Assembly (NCBI GenBank): GCA_944548615.1
Contig: OX155961.1
Location: 18,870,746 to 18,934,745 of the forward strand
Reading direction: 5' to 3'
From: Micropterix aruncella
Taxonomy: Eukaryota > Arthropoda > Insecta > Lepidoptera > Micropterigidae
Length of the DNA: 64,000 nt
In this document: piece after piece, positions 43,480 to 54,000 of the stretch
How the letters are laid out: each line of letters opens with the position of its first letter
Numbering within the stretch: position 1 is the stretch's first letter
Program-made: the position numbers and the translations under genes
Notes under the pieces: generated by a model
Told to the model about the DNA's origin: nothing
What the model saw: only the letters and a program-made list of their open reading frames with translations
Databases searched by the model: none

Positions 43480-44168
43480 TAAATTGTATATTTTTTTTGT
43501 TCCGTACTCAATCAATTCCGTTTTGATAATAGGTAGATTGTTATGAAACTGTACGGTTACGTGACTACATGACTAATTTAAAAGTGAAAGAACCATGTAA
43601 TACTAACTAATAACGAGGGTAAGGATGAATTTCAGAAAAGTATAAAATATAAAAGGAAATGTAAATGGCGTTAAGTTAATGGAGCCATTAACCAAAAGTT
43701 GTACAAGGCGATTCTATCTTGTCCCATGACTTTCATTTGTTTACTACGAGCATAGTTTCGGAATGGAAGGGGCAGATTTGCCAACACCACATATCTTAAT
43801 TTTGGTGCGATATGGCTTATATATTAATATGACATCGAATGTGAGAATACGCTATAATTCTAACAACACTTAATATCTGGTTACGATAATTGAAATTTGA
43901 AAATGCATACTGCATTCGACGAGCATATCGCGACGAAAAACGGTCAAATGTGATACTTGTAACTTGTAGGAGCTCAGTGACTTGATAAACTTGTCAAATT
44001 AGCACATCTTTTGGTGAACCAAAACATAACTCAATTTTTTTTCTAGAAGTAATATGTTTAATTGCTAAAAGTACCCGAAATGTTTCTACTTATTTATATA
44101 ACCGTAACACCCCTGAATTTGGTTTGTTGCTGTACCAGATTACAAAATTGATATTTATTATTTCTTAC

Positions 44169-44439
44169 ATGGTGACATAGTGGTAAAGTCGACTAATCTT
44201 ACATTGTAAGGTTCCGGGTCGATTACCGGCTGGGTCACCATTTTTAGTTGGGGATAAAATTAATGAAATTGCATATTTTTTTCGACTAAATATTATAACA
44301 AGGCATACACTTGTATAATATATTTCATTCACATATACATATACACATACTTCATAATATGGTTGGGTGTAAGAGATTGTCGTAAAATAATAAACCAGCC
44401 CATTGTGAACTTTCACAATAAAGCTTCCAATATATCCCT
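44169..44439 (+). mobile_element. tRNA-derived SINE, copy 3
   Basis: Head 'tgacatagtggtaaag' (A box) and 'ggttccgggtcgattacc' (mutated B box), then the body to 'gttgggtgtaagagattgtc' and 'aaaccagcccattgtgaa', matching copies 1 and 2. Its flank is invaded by the LINE fragment at 44450. Confidence 0.82.
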
Positions 44440-44654
44440 CATTGCAATTCTTCTTCTTCTTCTTTTTCATCAGCGCGTATTTGCCCACCGTTTGGCATAT
44501 GCCTCTCCAATCACTCTCTATCCGGATCGGTTGACCGTTTCCCTCATCCAGACTGGACCAGCTATCTCCTTAATGTCATCGGACCATCGGCCCGGTGGTC
44601 TGCCTACACTTCCTCTGCCTAGCCGAGGGGGGGGGGGGGGAGGGCATTGCAATT
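44440..44654 (-). mobile_element. Short LINE 3' fragment with 10-bp target duplication
   Basis: CATTGCAATT at 44440-44449 is repeated at 44645-44654. The insert reads, on the minus strand, a LINE C-terminus: GRPPGRWSDDIKEIAGPVWM, then RETVNRSG, a stop, and GEAYAKRWANTR before its stop, followed by a (GAA)n tail. A run of thirteen G at its truncated 5' edge (44629-44641) is odd and may be an untemplated or slippage addition. Insertion post-dates the adjacent SINE. Confidence 0.85.
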
Positions 44655-44837
44655 TTTTTGTGCAATCATTTCGTGCAATTATTTCGTTCAATCATTGCAA
44701 TTATTGCGTGAATATTGTTTGATATACGTCAATTATATGTTAAGCAATTGCTTATGATATTCCAAAAATTCAAAAACCTTCAACCGATGGACCAACTAAC
44801 CAAGATGACTAGAAGTGCTGGGGGAGGCAGTTTTTAG

Positions 44838-45175
44838 TACCAAGTGTAGTAATCTCATTCGCGCAACGATACTTCTACTACTTAGCTCCAAGGCTTTATA
44901 ATATTATAGGCATTGCGATTCAAAATCAATTTACCATGTTAGCATTTAAGAGATCAATAAAAACGTGTTTGTTTTATAAAGGACCACTCTAGGCCAGAGC
45001 CGAACTCATCACAATCTTTGATTAGGTAAATCAAAAATAATAAAAGAGTTTATTTTGTGTATATGTGTAATATGTATTCACTGTATTTATATATTATTAG
45101 GCATTTATGTATTGCTGTTGGGAATAAATATAATTTTATTTCTACTAATGTATGAGTGTATAGCGGAATAATTCT
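44838..45175 (+). pseudogene. LINE pol C-terminus and tail (relative of family 4)
   Basis: The frame 44838-44989 reads VPSVVISFAQRYFYYLAPRL, then YNIIGIAIQNQF and FKRSIKTCLFYKGPL before TAG, with the same FAQR.F...P..YN ending as the copy at 30.7 kb. The 3' UTR runs on to about 45175 with 'ggaataaatataattttattt'. 5'-truncated. Confidence 0.7.
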
Positions 45176-45609
45176 GTGTGTGTGTGTATTATACAAGTAT
45201 GAATGTTTATTTTTTCTTTTTCATATGACCGAACGTCATACCAGTCAACTAGCGGAAAAGTAATAACCGAACTAAAATATCAGCATCCCTAGATACGGGC
45301 GTTTATCGCTCAGTTAGGTATGCGATGAGCCAGTGGCTATGTGTTATTTTTTTCAGTTTTTCCTGCACGATTTGTAAAAATGTCTACCGAATATCACATA
45401 GCCCTTCTGCAGTAATCTTGTTTTTTATGTAATAAAAAAAATAAAAATAATTAATATATCGTAATAATAACGTAATATTCGTAATATTCGTAATAACATA
45501 ATATTTCAAAGTAATACTGTAAGATATTTTTTTGATTTAGTGCGATTTCTTCGATGGTACTCTTTCTTGGTTAGTACAATTTATCTGTTTTTCAAAACTT
45601 TCCGAGTGT

Positions 45610-45900
45610 CCCGCCCCATGTACGACAGAAAGAAGCCGAGTTCTTCGCTCTGTAGGGCGTCTGAGTTGGGCGGCCAATGAAGTGTGCGCCGCGACGCGCC
45701 GCCCAAAACTTGTAGGGCGGAAATGAAGCAGAATCAGGCAAGTTTACGTAAAGGCTTCGCTTGCTTAAGTTATTTCGTCGCTTTTCCGTCGTAAGTGTCG
45801 CTCAAGCGACGCATGCCCTCGCGCTCCGTATGAGTTTATATCTTTTCAACATTGGCAAGTTAACAACACTTACTCCGAGAGCGCACTCTACCTCGCCACG
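45610..45900. promoter_or_regulatory. Unique CpG-rich stretch
   Basis: 'cgccgcgacgcgccgcccaa' core and 'gtcgctcaagcgac' palindrome; not repeated in the window and without an ORF. Candidate regulatory DNA by composition only. Confidence 0.25.
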
Positions 45901-46685
45901 TGGATGAAAGGGTAGTAAGGAGACTCAGTTTTTCTCTCAAATAGTTTCCAGGGCAACAGGTAGTTTTCTTAATAGTTAAAGTTGAAAGAATCCAAAGCTA
46001 ATACGTCTTGAATAAGGAAATATATTTTAATGACGCAAATAAAAATCTTCAAAGTCTTAATTTATTAAACAGCCTTTAGGACATTAGCGAATTTGTACCT
46101 GCACAATTTCATAAAATGATTAATGTTGTCTTGTTTTTTTTTGTATTAATAATGGCTTTCCTCTGGTTTTTTGATACAAAGAATGGCAAAAGAAATGTAA
46201 TATTTATTTTTATTACTGAAAATACTAAGGAGAAACATTTCACTATGTCCCAAGCTGATGTACAACAATTTTGATTGATATAATTTTAAAAATTGTTTAG
46301 ATAATTACATAAAGTGCTATAATCACAAATATTTCCTGAAAATTATACAGCCAATAAAATAAATTATTGCAAAATATACACTAGCACGTATCGCGACGAT
46401 TATTTCAAAAAACATTTTTAATTATATTTTTTGATAATTGACAAAGTTTTATTCTATACTGCTACAGTATTGTTGTTACCACCATGTCGATGCCATATTA
46501 CTGGGGAAACAACTTCGAGAGTTTTTAATGTTTTTAACGTTGCACTCGTATTATATTTAACAGCCGCCATGCTGCAAAATATTATCACTTTGTTAATTTT
46601 TCGTCGGGATATGTTTGTCGAATACAGCGTAAATTATCGGGTATTATTGCCGTTACCACATATTACAGTAATATGTATAACTAGA
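45901..46685. other. AT-rich, no gene seen
   Basis: The frame 46431-46730 runs into the next family A copy and has no domain. Confidence 0.45.
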
Positions 46686-46687
46686 GT

Positions 46688-47235
46688 TGTCAACTACAAC
46701 GGGCGAGCCCGTCACTTCAGGAAGTTTTAACGTTTAGTCGTTCTATCTCCCTGGAGTGAACGCAGAAGACTTGGACAAAACAGTCCAATGTCAAGTTCCG
46801 CTACAAACCCGTAAGAGGCCAACGCCTTAACCGCGAGATAGCCAGGAGTGTTACCTAGCGGGCTTTCACTCACGCCCTTACTTTCAATTGCGACCAGATT
46901 ACTCCAGTGTCTTGATTGGTTGCGAGTTCGAGGTCGCTTGCGCGGTCCTCTCCCTTAGGAAGCGGTGAAACGGTGTTTACCGAATCTATCGTGGACCACA
47001 GCGTCCTTTGCCCGGCTGTTCACCCAGGATCGGTTAGCCGATGGTCGTTTCAAGAGCAGTCGCCGTAAGGTCCGCAACCACCCTCGCTCTATAGGAAACA
47101 GTACTGCTTCCAGACTCCCCCGACTGTTAGTCAGAGTGCGCAATCGATTGGCTTACGCCGCACGGTGCGCAGACCGTCCAGGAGCGCCAGAAGGTTGATT
47201 CCTAGGGGAAACTAACCCTAAGGCCAGAGTCCTAC
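46688..47235 (+). repeat. Family A repeat, copy in + orientation
   Basis: From 'gttgtcaactacaacgggcg' to 'aggccagagtcctac'. Nearly the reverse complement of 40300-40930. Frames on both strands (46965-47198 and 47143-46955) are open because the sequence is GC-rich; no domain. Confidence 0.85.
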
Positions 47236-47475
47236 GGTAATATGTATGGTGATGTATTTAAATTGTTGGTGGGCACACCTACAGTGTATCTGTGTTGTAA
47301 ATATAGGCCAATTATATGTGATGTAAATATAGGCCATATCATAATTTAATTAAGATGCATTCTCATTTGTTTTGGGTGTTGAAAAATCCGTTATTTCCAT
47401 TCCGAAACTAAATTCATAGTAAAAATACCGAGTATATTTTGAGACAAGACAAAAACACCATGTCCAACTGGTCGA

Positions 47476-47533
47476 CATCCCGAAAGGGACGTTACATTAT
47501 ACCCCTAGAATGTGTAACGTCCCTTCCGGGATG
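47476..47533. repeat. 21-bp hairpin with one mismatch, 16-base loop
   Basis: CATCCCGAAAGGGACGTTAC onward (47476-47496) pairs with 47513-47533 at 20 of 21 positions. It lies between two family A copies. Confidence 0.88.
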
Positions 47534-47639
47534 CAAAAGGTACGGCCTAGTTTTTACTTCACAAATTTAGGGGTGAAAAGGCCCACCTGTTCTCTTTTTC
47601 TAACGTATATTTATGGATTTATCACTCTCTTTCTCGAAA

Positions 47640-47960
47640 GTACAACCACTCGATACCGTGTGGCACTACGGGCAATGAACACCCAGGTCCGCGATACATT
47701 CAAACTGAATTGCCGCTGTAATACAACAGGTATAGGTTGCATAAGCGACTTCGGACCCGTAACCAGTCGTGAGGACCGAGGTGTCCTAAAGGTTAATTCC
47801 AGCCGGAGATATCCTGCCAAAACTGGTAGTTAGGTGAGGCTGCCCGCTCGGCACCTTTCCCGGTGCCTCGCCATAAGACGTTGGTCTCTAACGGGTTGCT
47901 GGTGAACTAGACAGTAGATTGTCTTGTCCCCAAGTTTTCTACGGTCATCCCACGGCTGAA
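47640..47960 (-). repeat. Family A repeat, divergent partial copy
   Basis: Shares 'ggtccgcgatacattca', 'gcataagcgacttcggac', 'cgtaaccagtcgtgagg', 'gccggagatatcctgcc' and 'aaactggtagttaggtgagg' with the 26- and 59-kb copies. Confidence 0.65.
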
Positions 47961-48520
47961 ACATTACATTACATTACATTTACGTACTGTCCAATTGGCG
48001 GCTAAAAACCGCTCTTGGACGTGTGAAAATATTTGTGTTTTAAGTAGTAAGTCTCATTACTACATACATACATATATTATTTAAAAAAAACATATAGTAC
48101 CTAGGAAACTTTGGAACCTACTAAAAGTTATTCGTCGTCGAATCGTATTACTAAACAATTTAAAGGCTTATTTAATAAAATAGTCAATAATTCTAATGGC
48201 TACCTACTAAACAGACAATAATTAAAATAGTCAGTTAAAAAGTTTTTTAAAAAAAGTCACACAATAATTAAATTATCAAAGCAGAAGCCTAACAATTGAA
48301 ATAGTAAATACATCAAAAATATACGTACTAAAAACTGTACATAGTAACATCCAAAGTAGTAAGTAAATTGTTAAATAATCAAACTAAAGCTAAATCTTAC
48401 ATTTAAATACTAAAAGTACACATATAATTATCATTCAAATTGGTACAATATTTGCAAAGTCATGGCCCTCGAATTCGGTCAGATTATAGAAAAGGTTCTA
48501 TCGTTATACCAGGATGGGGT
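47955..48520 (-). mobile_element. LINE 3' UTR (family 1), minus copy
   Basis: The complement of this block matches the 3' UTR at 1060-1450: 'cggtcagattatagaaaagg', 'aagtcatggccctcgaattc', 'ggctaaaaaccgctcttgg' and 'acgtgtgaaaat'. It ends at the left in a short tandem tail of TAATG units (plus-strand 'acattacattacattac'). No coding part is left. Confidence 0.72.
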
Positions 48521-48719
48521 GATGGGTTCGCCCGTTGTAGTCGACACCGTCATCCTGTAAGATACCGCTATAGCGATAAGTCCGCCATTTGTGCATAAAT
48601 TGTCTTTTTTTATAAAGCCAGTGTATATTCATTAAGTATTGTTTAATTTTTTTTATAGCACAATAATGTTATCCTATTATATTCTATTCTTTATGAGACA
48701 ACATTAATTATCAATGTTA

Positions 48720-48925
48720 TTCTTCTTCGCCATCGTTCCCTGATTACTGAGAATCGTGGCCACTAGACAACAGTTTCCCTACGAGGGCCCTCCACTTTGA
48801 CCACGTCTTCTGCATGGCGCGGCGGGTCGTAAATTGTATTGACCCTTTTGTAACTTGTTTTATGAGGTCGTTCCGTCTGGCCGGATGATCTGCTAATGAT
48901 TTTTCTTCCCTACACTCAAGTAGAG
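48720..48925 (-). pseudogene. RTE-like LINE C-terminus, second copy
   Basis: The minus frame reads REEKSLADHPARRNDLIKQV, then TKGSIQFTTRRA and KWRALVGKLLSSGHDSQ, matching 25661-25311 (RSPARWNDLIKEVTKGSIQS, GKLLSSGYDPQ). The 3' end carries the same GAAGAA tail. More strongly truncated than the 25-kb copy; no clear target duplication seen. Confidence 0.8.
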
Positions 48926-49129
48926 CGATCAAAAAGGAGAGTGATATTATAAAATCGTTAATCCTATGAGTAGCACCTGCATTTCGCCGGTGAAGACTGG
49001 TTGAAAAATCGTGCTATGGAAATCTAATACTATATATACCAATAATAATACTTATTATGTCACCAAACTGACTACTTAGCCGGAGCCAAAGTAAGTGTTG
49101 ACCAATCCAATTTCTTAAAAGTCCTGTAC

Positions 49130-49400
49130 GTACTAATACCTAATAGCGTTAGAGCGGTCGCACAGAAACGAGCCATTCCTTTTGCTCATTGGTTTATTTA
49201 GCGGGAGGGGGCATTTGCTACGAGAGAAAGGGAGACAGAGCAAAACACGAAGGAGAGGGAGGGAGAGAACAGTCGTACGCTGTATTCTCCGTGCCAACGG
49301 GACAAATTGAATTATCGCATCCACTGATTGTGGCGGAATTGAAACAGGACGTATTTGCCACGGACTGTCGCCGCGCCCTGACTTATAGCTAACCTGAAAT
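49130..49400. other. Unique GC-richer stretch
   Basis: Purine-rich 'gagagaaagggagacagag' and 'gaaggagagggagggagag' runs, then CpG-bearing unique DNA. No recognisable ORF. Confidence 0.3.
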
Positions 49401-49554
49401 TTGGCACGCAATGCTGAAAAGCGTTTTTCCATAACCTATACAATTGTGATTGTCGTGATAAAGCTAGCATTTCCCCTTTATAATAACAATAATATAAGGG
49501 GAAGTCAAATGAAAACGAGACAGACGAGATAACAAGCATAGAGTGGAAGTTGGC

Positions 49555-49715
49555 GACATAAGTAGGTGTGTGTATAGGGCCCTCTATTGGGAATCAAGAA
49601 GGAATAGCGCGAACGTACACCGCAGTGCCAATTGCTTTTTAGACACGTTTGGAGTGAGGTTAGCGAGTCGTGTGTGCATCCGACTTCACTATGGAGGCTA
49701 CACTGAGAAAAATAT
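49555..49715 (+). repeat. Repeat shared with 50980-51085
   Basis: 'gtaggtgtgtgtata', 'ctctattgggaatcaagaag', 'gaatagcgcgaac' and 'tccgacttcactatggaggc' recur at 50980-51085 with about 40 bases missing there. It looks like part of a decayed DNA transposon whose transposase piece lies at 51090-51190. Confidence 0.6.
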
Positions 49716-50469
49716 GGGATTCAATTCAATTTAATAAAATTTATATTATTATTTTTTTTACAGATTGTTGAAACTTACACTACATATGAAAATATTTCAA
49801 AATTAACAAAGTACACTGATACCTAATAAACAATCAAGGCATAAACGACAACAATAATAATATTATATCAAAATTATAGCATTCAATTTTACAGATTTCC
49901 ATTTTCCTACTTCACGCCAGGCTGCGAAAATAAATTTTCTATACTAACTATGATCTAAAAATGTGTTGTAGAAAGTATTCAATTAATAAGCAATTTGTAA
50001 TATAATAATTATAAATAATATAAAGAAAAAAAACTAGAAGGTACTAGAATGGTCACTGGAATAATAATAATAAATGATATTCAATTGTCAGAAATTATAA
50101 ATACTCAAAAATAATTAAACAAAATCAAAAGAATTATTTAACACAAAGCCACTAATATAGTCCTTGCAATAATATAAATATCTATAAATCATAAATGTTA
50201 ATGAGAATTTAAAAAAATACCTTATGAAATTAAAATCATTACTCCTCGCTAATCGGATGCTTTTTGAGCTGTTTTTTTATAAATGATCGCGGATTTCCTT
50301 CCCTGGCCAGAGTTTTAAATTGAGTGGGCAAACCGTTGAAAAGTTTAATGCCAACATAATTTGGGCATCGTCTGAAAACCTCATTTCGAGGACGTGGCAA
50401 ATCAATGTTATTATTTCCTCTCGTGTCAAGCTTATGATAGTCACTGCGAAGCTTAAAATTTTGTTCTAC

Positions 50470-50888
50470 ATTGATTGATTCTTACATTACCAATTTGTTA
50501 TTACGGTTTTACACAGAATAACGATGTTTCAGTAGTAATTTTGTGGAATTACAAGGGATTTTGTTGAAACTCCATTACTCAATTATATGTGTCAAAATTT
50601 TCCTTACGGCTAATACGAAAATAACAGTATACTGTAGTTTCAACATGATTCATATGTCCGACTATAACCGTACGTATACTACTACATGCTGTAATGTTAG
50701 AAGCGAGATCCTAAGGTCGGGACGTAATAAAATACATTATATTAAATACATTATATACTAACATTACGACACAGTAACTACCGTCATGCCAACATCCTTA
50801 CGCGTCATGTTAATTCATATGTATGGAACACAGTCTGCGTTATATGCGTAATCCTTGTTGAAACATGCGTATTTCCGTGTATAACATC
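50470..50888 (+). mobile_element. MITE-like repeat, copy 2
   Basis: The better copy of the 34945-35340 family; the first about 25 bases (from 50505) and the complement of the last 25 share TTA(C/T)ACA and ATGTTTC blocks, suggesting terminal inverted repeats. No ORF. Confidence 0.6.
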
Positions 50889-50979
50889 GTTATATTTTTC
50901 TCAGTGTACTAGTTTTAATCAATAGTTAGTATCTAATTAATTATTAATTATGTATGTTCTGGATAAAATAAAATACAAA

Positions 50980-51190
50980 GGTAGGTGTGTGTATAATAAT
51001 GCTCTCTATTGGGAATCACGAAGGAATAGCGGAAACATTAACCGCTGTGTGCGTCCGACTTCACTATGGAGGCTGGAACGTATCACGTTGAAGAATATCG
51101 TTTCCTGTCCAATATTATTTCTGGAAATGAAACATGGTGTCGTCATTTTGAGCCATAGAGCAAGCGCCAGAGCCAACTATGGAATGATGG
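50980..51190 (+). pseudogene. mariner-like transposase relic
   Basis: Near 51110-51185 the plus strand reads IISGNETWCRHFEP, a stop, then SKRQSQLW, which matches the first catalytic box of mariner transposases (GDETWCHHFEP type), with the catalytic Asp changed to Asn. Before it lies the repeat shared with 49555. It belongs to a different mariner lineage from the 9-kb copy (GDETWVYEF there). Very decayed. Confidence 0.7.
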
Positions 51191-51741
51191 AAGGATATAT
51201 AGCAGATAGATATACGAAAAAAGGCTGACAGATATCGGCGTAAAAGGCTGCTAATCAGTCATCAGTCCACAGTCGCGCGATTCACATCGTTATGTTTACT
51301 CGCCATTCGACTTAAATACTTTCTTGCGCATCGAGAAAATGAAGAAAGATGTTCACGTCACGACAACACGTCTTTTTATAGTTCACCTCTACTTTCTCCA
51401 GAATTCCACATCAATGAAATGGCTCATAAAAGAAATTATATTATTTTCCCCGCCCCTATGTCAAATTAAAGCATATTCATTCTCTTTCATTGGTGCTTGT
51501 GTTTCGAACGTGACTATGAATAATTGAAAATGAATATGTCTCTAGCCTCGAAATTTATTCAAGCATTCTGCAATAGAGAGTTCAATTATTATTAATTTGA
51601 CCCTTACAAGCTCTTCACGTGACACGTGTCTTCTGTAATTCATTTCTATTACATTTGAGTGCATATTAGTTCATAAATTATTGTTGTATTTATTTTATTG
51701 TACTGAGTTGCAATGAAAGTGTTTTGTGGATTTAGTCTATA

Positions 51742-51774
51742 TGGAGTCACAGGATTTGTATTCCTGTGACTCCA
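51742..51774. repeat. Perfect 13-bp hairpin, 7-base loop
   Basis: TGGAGTCACAGGA (51742-51754) and its exact complement (51762-51774). Confidence 0.88.
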
Positions 51775-52071
51775 AATAGGTTGAGTATAATGTTAAAATT
51801 GTGATCTATTGTCTAATGAACATATCTCCCATTGCCCAAAGGCAGTAGTTCCCTTTCCCTCAAATTTGTTTTATTTCAATAGCTACAATAGTTAATATTA
51901 TATACATTCATTCCCCCTGCATTCATCTTTTATTAGTTTCTTGGGAGGAATAGTAATTTTAATTGCTTTATTATGAAAAGTAGGTGACGGAATCCCATTT
52001 CTGCATTTTTAGTTATAGCTTTGCTAATAATCAACTCTTGTTTACACTTTAAATAATATTTATATAATTCT

Positions 52072-52271
52072 NNNNNNNNNNNNNNNNNNNNNNNNNNNNN
52101 NNNNNNNNNNNNNNNNNNNNNNNNNNNNNNNNNNNNNNNNNNNNNNNNNNNNNNNNNNNNNNNNNNNNNNNNNNNNNNNNNNNNNNNNNNNNNNNNNNNN
52201 NNNNNNNNNNNNNNNNNNNNNNNNNNNNNNNNNNNNNNNNNNNNNNNNNNNNNNNNNNNNNNNNNNNNNNN
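52072..52271. other. Assembly gap of 200 N
   Basis: Exactly 200 unknown bases, a placeholder length. It removes the 5' part of the LINE that follows; sequence left of the gap (51780-52071) shows no LINE coding text. Confidence 0.98.
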
Positions 52272-54000
52272 TTTGCCCTCCAAATGTTTTTGCCTTGGAC
52301 TCGCCCGCATGGGCACAAAATTTACATCCTATGACCCCAAATTGGTCTATAAGGGCTCTAATATCTCCCTTATAGACCCAAACAATCATTTCAAATTCCT
52401 CGGCAGAAAAATCACCCATCAGGGAAAAGACGTCTCGGGCGATCATGTTATAGAGCATTTCAAAAGTTGCCTGGCGAAAATAGATGCCTTGCTAATTTCT
52501 GGCCCTCGTAAGGCCTGGATCTATGACAATTATCTAACGTCACATTTGTCATGGCCCTTTCTTATTTACGATTTTACCAAAACCCAACTGTCCCGTCTAG
52601 ATGCACTGGTGACAGCTAGTTTAAAATCCTGGCTGTCCTTAGCCAAACCAGCTGACCCCTCGACTCTCTTCAGGTCCAAACAAAATTTTGGGCTAGCGCT
52701 TAAACTGCCCTCTCTGCTCTACGCCAACTCCAGAATAACTAAAAATTCGATTCTGTGCAATTCCAAAGATCCGGCAATATCGAAGCACGTAATAAGTGGC
52801 TGTAGTGATACAAATGAACTACAAGCCCGCGTAGACTTCCACAAAAGGTTCCTTACTGGAATCAGCCAGAATGGCACTGGTCTGGGGTATGGCAGTACAA
52901 CCACGAGCGACGTGGACTTGAAGAAGTCTCTTTTGCGGGGAGATTACGACAGCAAGAGTATGGCTCATGCTATTGGCCTTCAATGCCAGAATGACTGGAC
53001 AACAATTGGTGACTTTTGCATTCCCCCTCCAATGCACTGGAAGGTAATGCTCTATGACTGGACGCCAGAGATGCTGAAATTTTATTTGAATGCCTTTCAG
53101 CATACACTTCCAGACCCCAGTAACCTCGCTCGTTGGAGCTTTGCCGAGGATAGTTCTTGTCCCCTCTGTAGCAATACCCCTTGCACAGCTAGACACATTC
53201 TAGCTGGCTGCAAGGTGGCCTTAGATCAAGGACGGTACACTTACCGCCATGACAAAGTTCTCGCTGTTATTCGCGAGGTAATTAGTCTCTCAGTGGCTCG
53301 TGCCAACAAGGGTTTGACAGTATCCTCCAAACCCCCAATACAGTTTGTGCGGGATGGCTCTAAAGGCAAAAAACATTTAACTACAAAACCTTTCTCAATA
53401 ATCGAGAAAGCTACAGATTGGACTCTGGAGGTTGATTCGGTCTCTAAGCAGTATAAATTCCCTGAAAGTCTCGGATGCACAGCCCTCCGTCCAGATATAA
53501 CTCTTTACTCTCTATCTCGGAAGGTGGCTCTTATTGTAGAATTAACTGTTCCATGGGAATCAAATATCCCAAAAGACCACGAGTACAAATTAAATAAATA
53601 CCATGATCTTGCAAATGCCGTAACCCGGAACGGCTTCACTGTTCACCTTCACGCGGTGGAAGTTGGCGCTCGTGGCCTGCCAGCTAAATCTCTATTTCAC
53701 CTCTTTAAAGATCTTGGCCTTTCCAGAAAAATAATCAACTCTTTCTTAGAAAAATTATCTAAAACTGCGATTTGCGCATCTCAAATTCTATGGCTTCGAA
53801 GGGGGAGTGAATGGGTGGCAAGGTGAACGCTCACATGTGGCAAGACAGCTGTCCTAAACCTACCACAGCCGGTTCGTAAGTCCGGAATCCACTGCTCACC
53901 CCCCAGAAGTGTAAAAAATAGTATTATGATGGGCCCGACTCCGGTCGGTGAATTCCATGGCAGCTCCGTTTGTATTTATTTATTTATTTATTTATTATTA
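52272..54000 (+). mobile_element. LINE with restriction-like endonuclease, 3' half
   Basis: An open frame running out of the gap, then a 170-base 3' UTR ('gctcacatgtggcaagac', 'cctaccacagccggttcg', 'gatgggcccgactccggtcg', 'gaattccatggcagctcc') ending in ATTT units at 53975-53996. A second, shorter copy at 61351-61590 shares the end of the ORF and this UTR, confirming the 3' boundary. Confidence 0.88.
52273..53826 (+). CDS. Reverse transcriptase C-terminal part with restriction-like endonuclease
   Basis: A 517-codon frame, open from the gap, so the true start is not visible and the first 12 codons precede the first ATG. It begins in the end of the reverse transcriptase (NHFKFLGRKITHQGKDVSG, the FLG motif), continues through the thumb (KSWLSLAKPADPSTLFRSKQ, NFGLALKLP), a Cys/His knuckle CPLCSNTPCTARHILAGC (CX2CX8HX4C), and a restriction-like endonuclease RPDITLYSLSRKVALIVELT, that is an RPD with the acidic residue 14 positions later, followed by VPWE and KLNKYHDL. 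This order (RT, CCHC, PD...D/E) is that of the R2/NeSL/Hero-type LINEs, which cut their target with this nuclease. No stop interrupts the frame, so the copy may be young. The upstream catalytic RT motifs and the N-terminal DNA-binding domain fall in the gap or are missing. The exact clade is not settled. Confidence 0.88.
   Translation: MPSKCFCLGLARMGTKFTSYDPKLVYKGSNISLIDPNNHFKFLGRKITHQGKDVSGDHVIEHFKSCLAKIDALLISGPRKAWIYDNYLTSHLSWPFLIYDFTKTQLSRLDALVTASLKSWLSLAKPADPSTLFRSKQNFGLALKLPSLLYANSRITKNSILCNSKDPAISKHVISGCSDTNELQARVDFHKRFLTGISQNGTGLGYGSTTTSDVDLKKSLLRGDYDSKSMAHAIGLQCQNDWTTIGDFCIPPPMHWKVMLYDWTPEMLKFYLNAFQHTLPDPSNLARWSFAEDSSCPLCSNTPCTARHILAGCKVALDQGRYTYRHDKVLAVIREVISLSVARANKGLTVSSKPPIQFVRDGSKGKKHLTTKPFSIIEKATDWTLEVDSVSKQYKFPESLGCTALRPDITLYSLSRKVALIVELTVPWESNIPKDHEYKLNKYHDLANAVTRNGFTVHLHAVEVGARGLPAKSLFHLFKDLGLSRKIINSFLEKLSKTAICASQILWLRRGSEWVAR

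Noticed and set aside
51780..52071. 5' end of the restriction-like-endonuclease LINE left of the gap
   Set aside because: No reverse transcriptase or zinc-finger text in any frame on this side; the missing part is either in the gap or absent.
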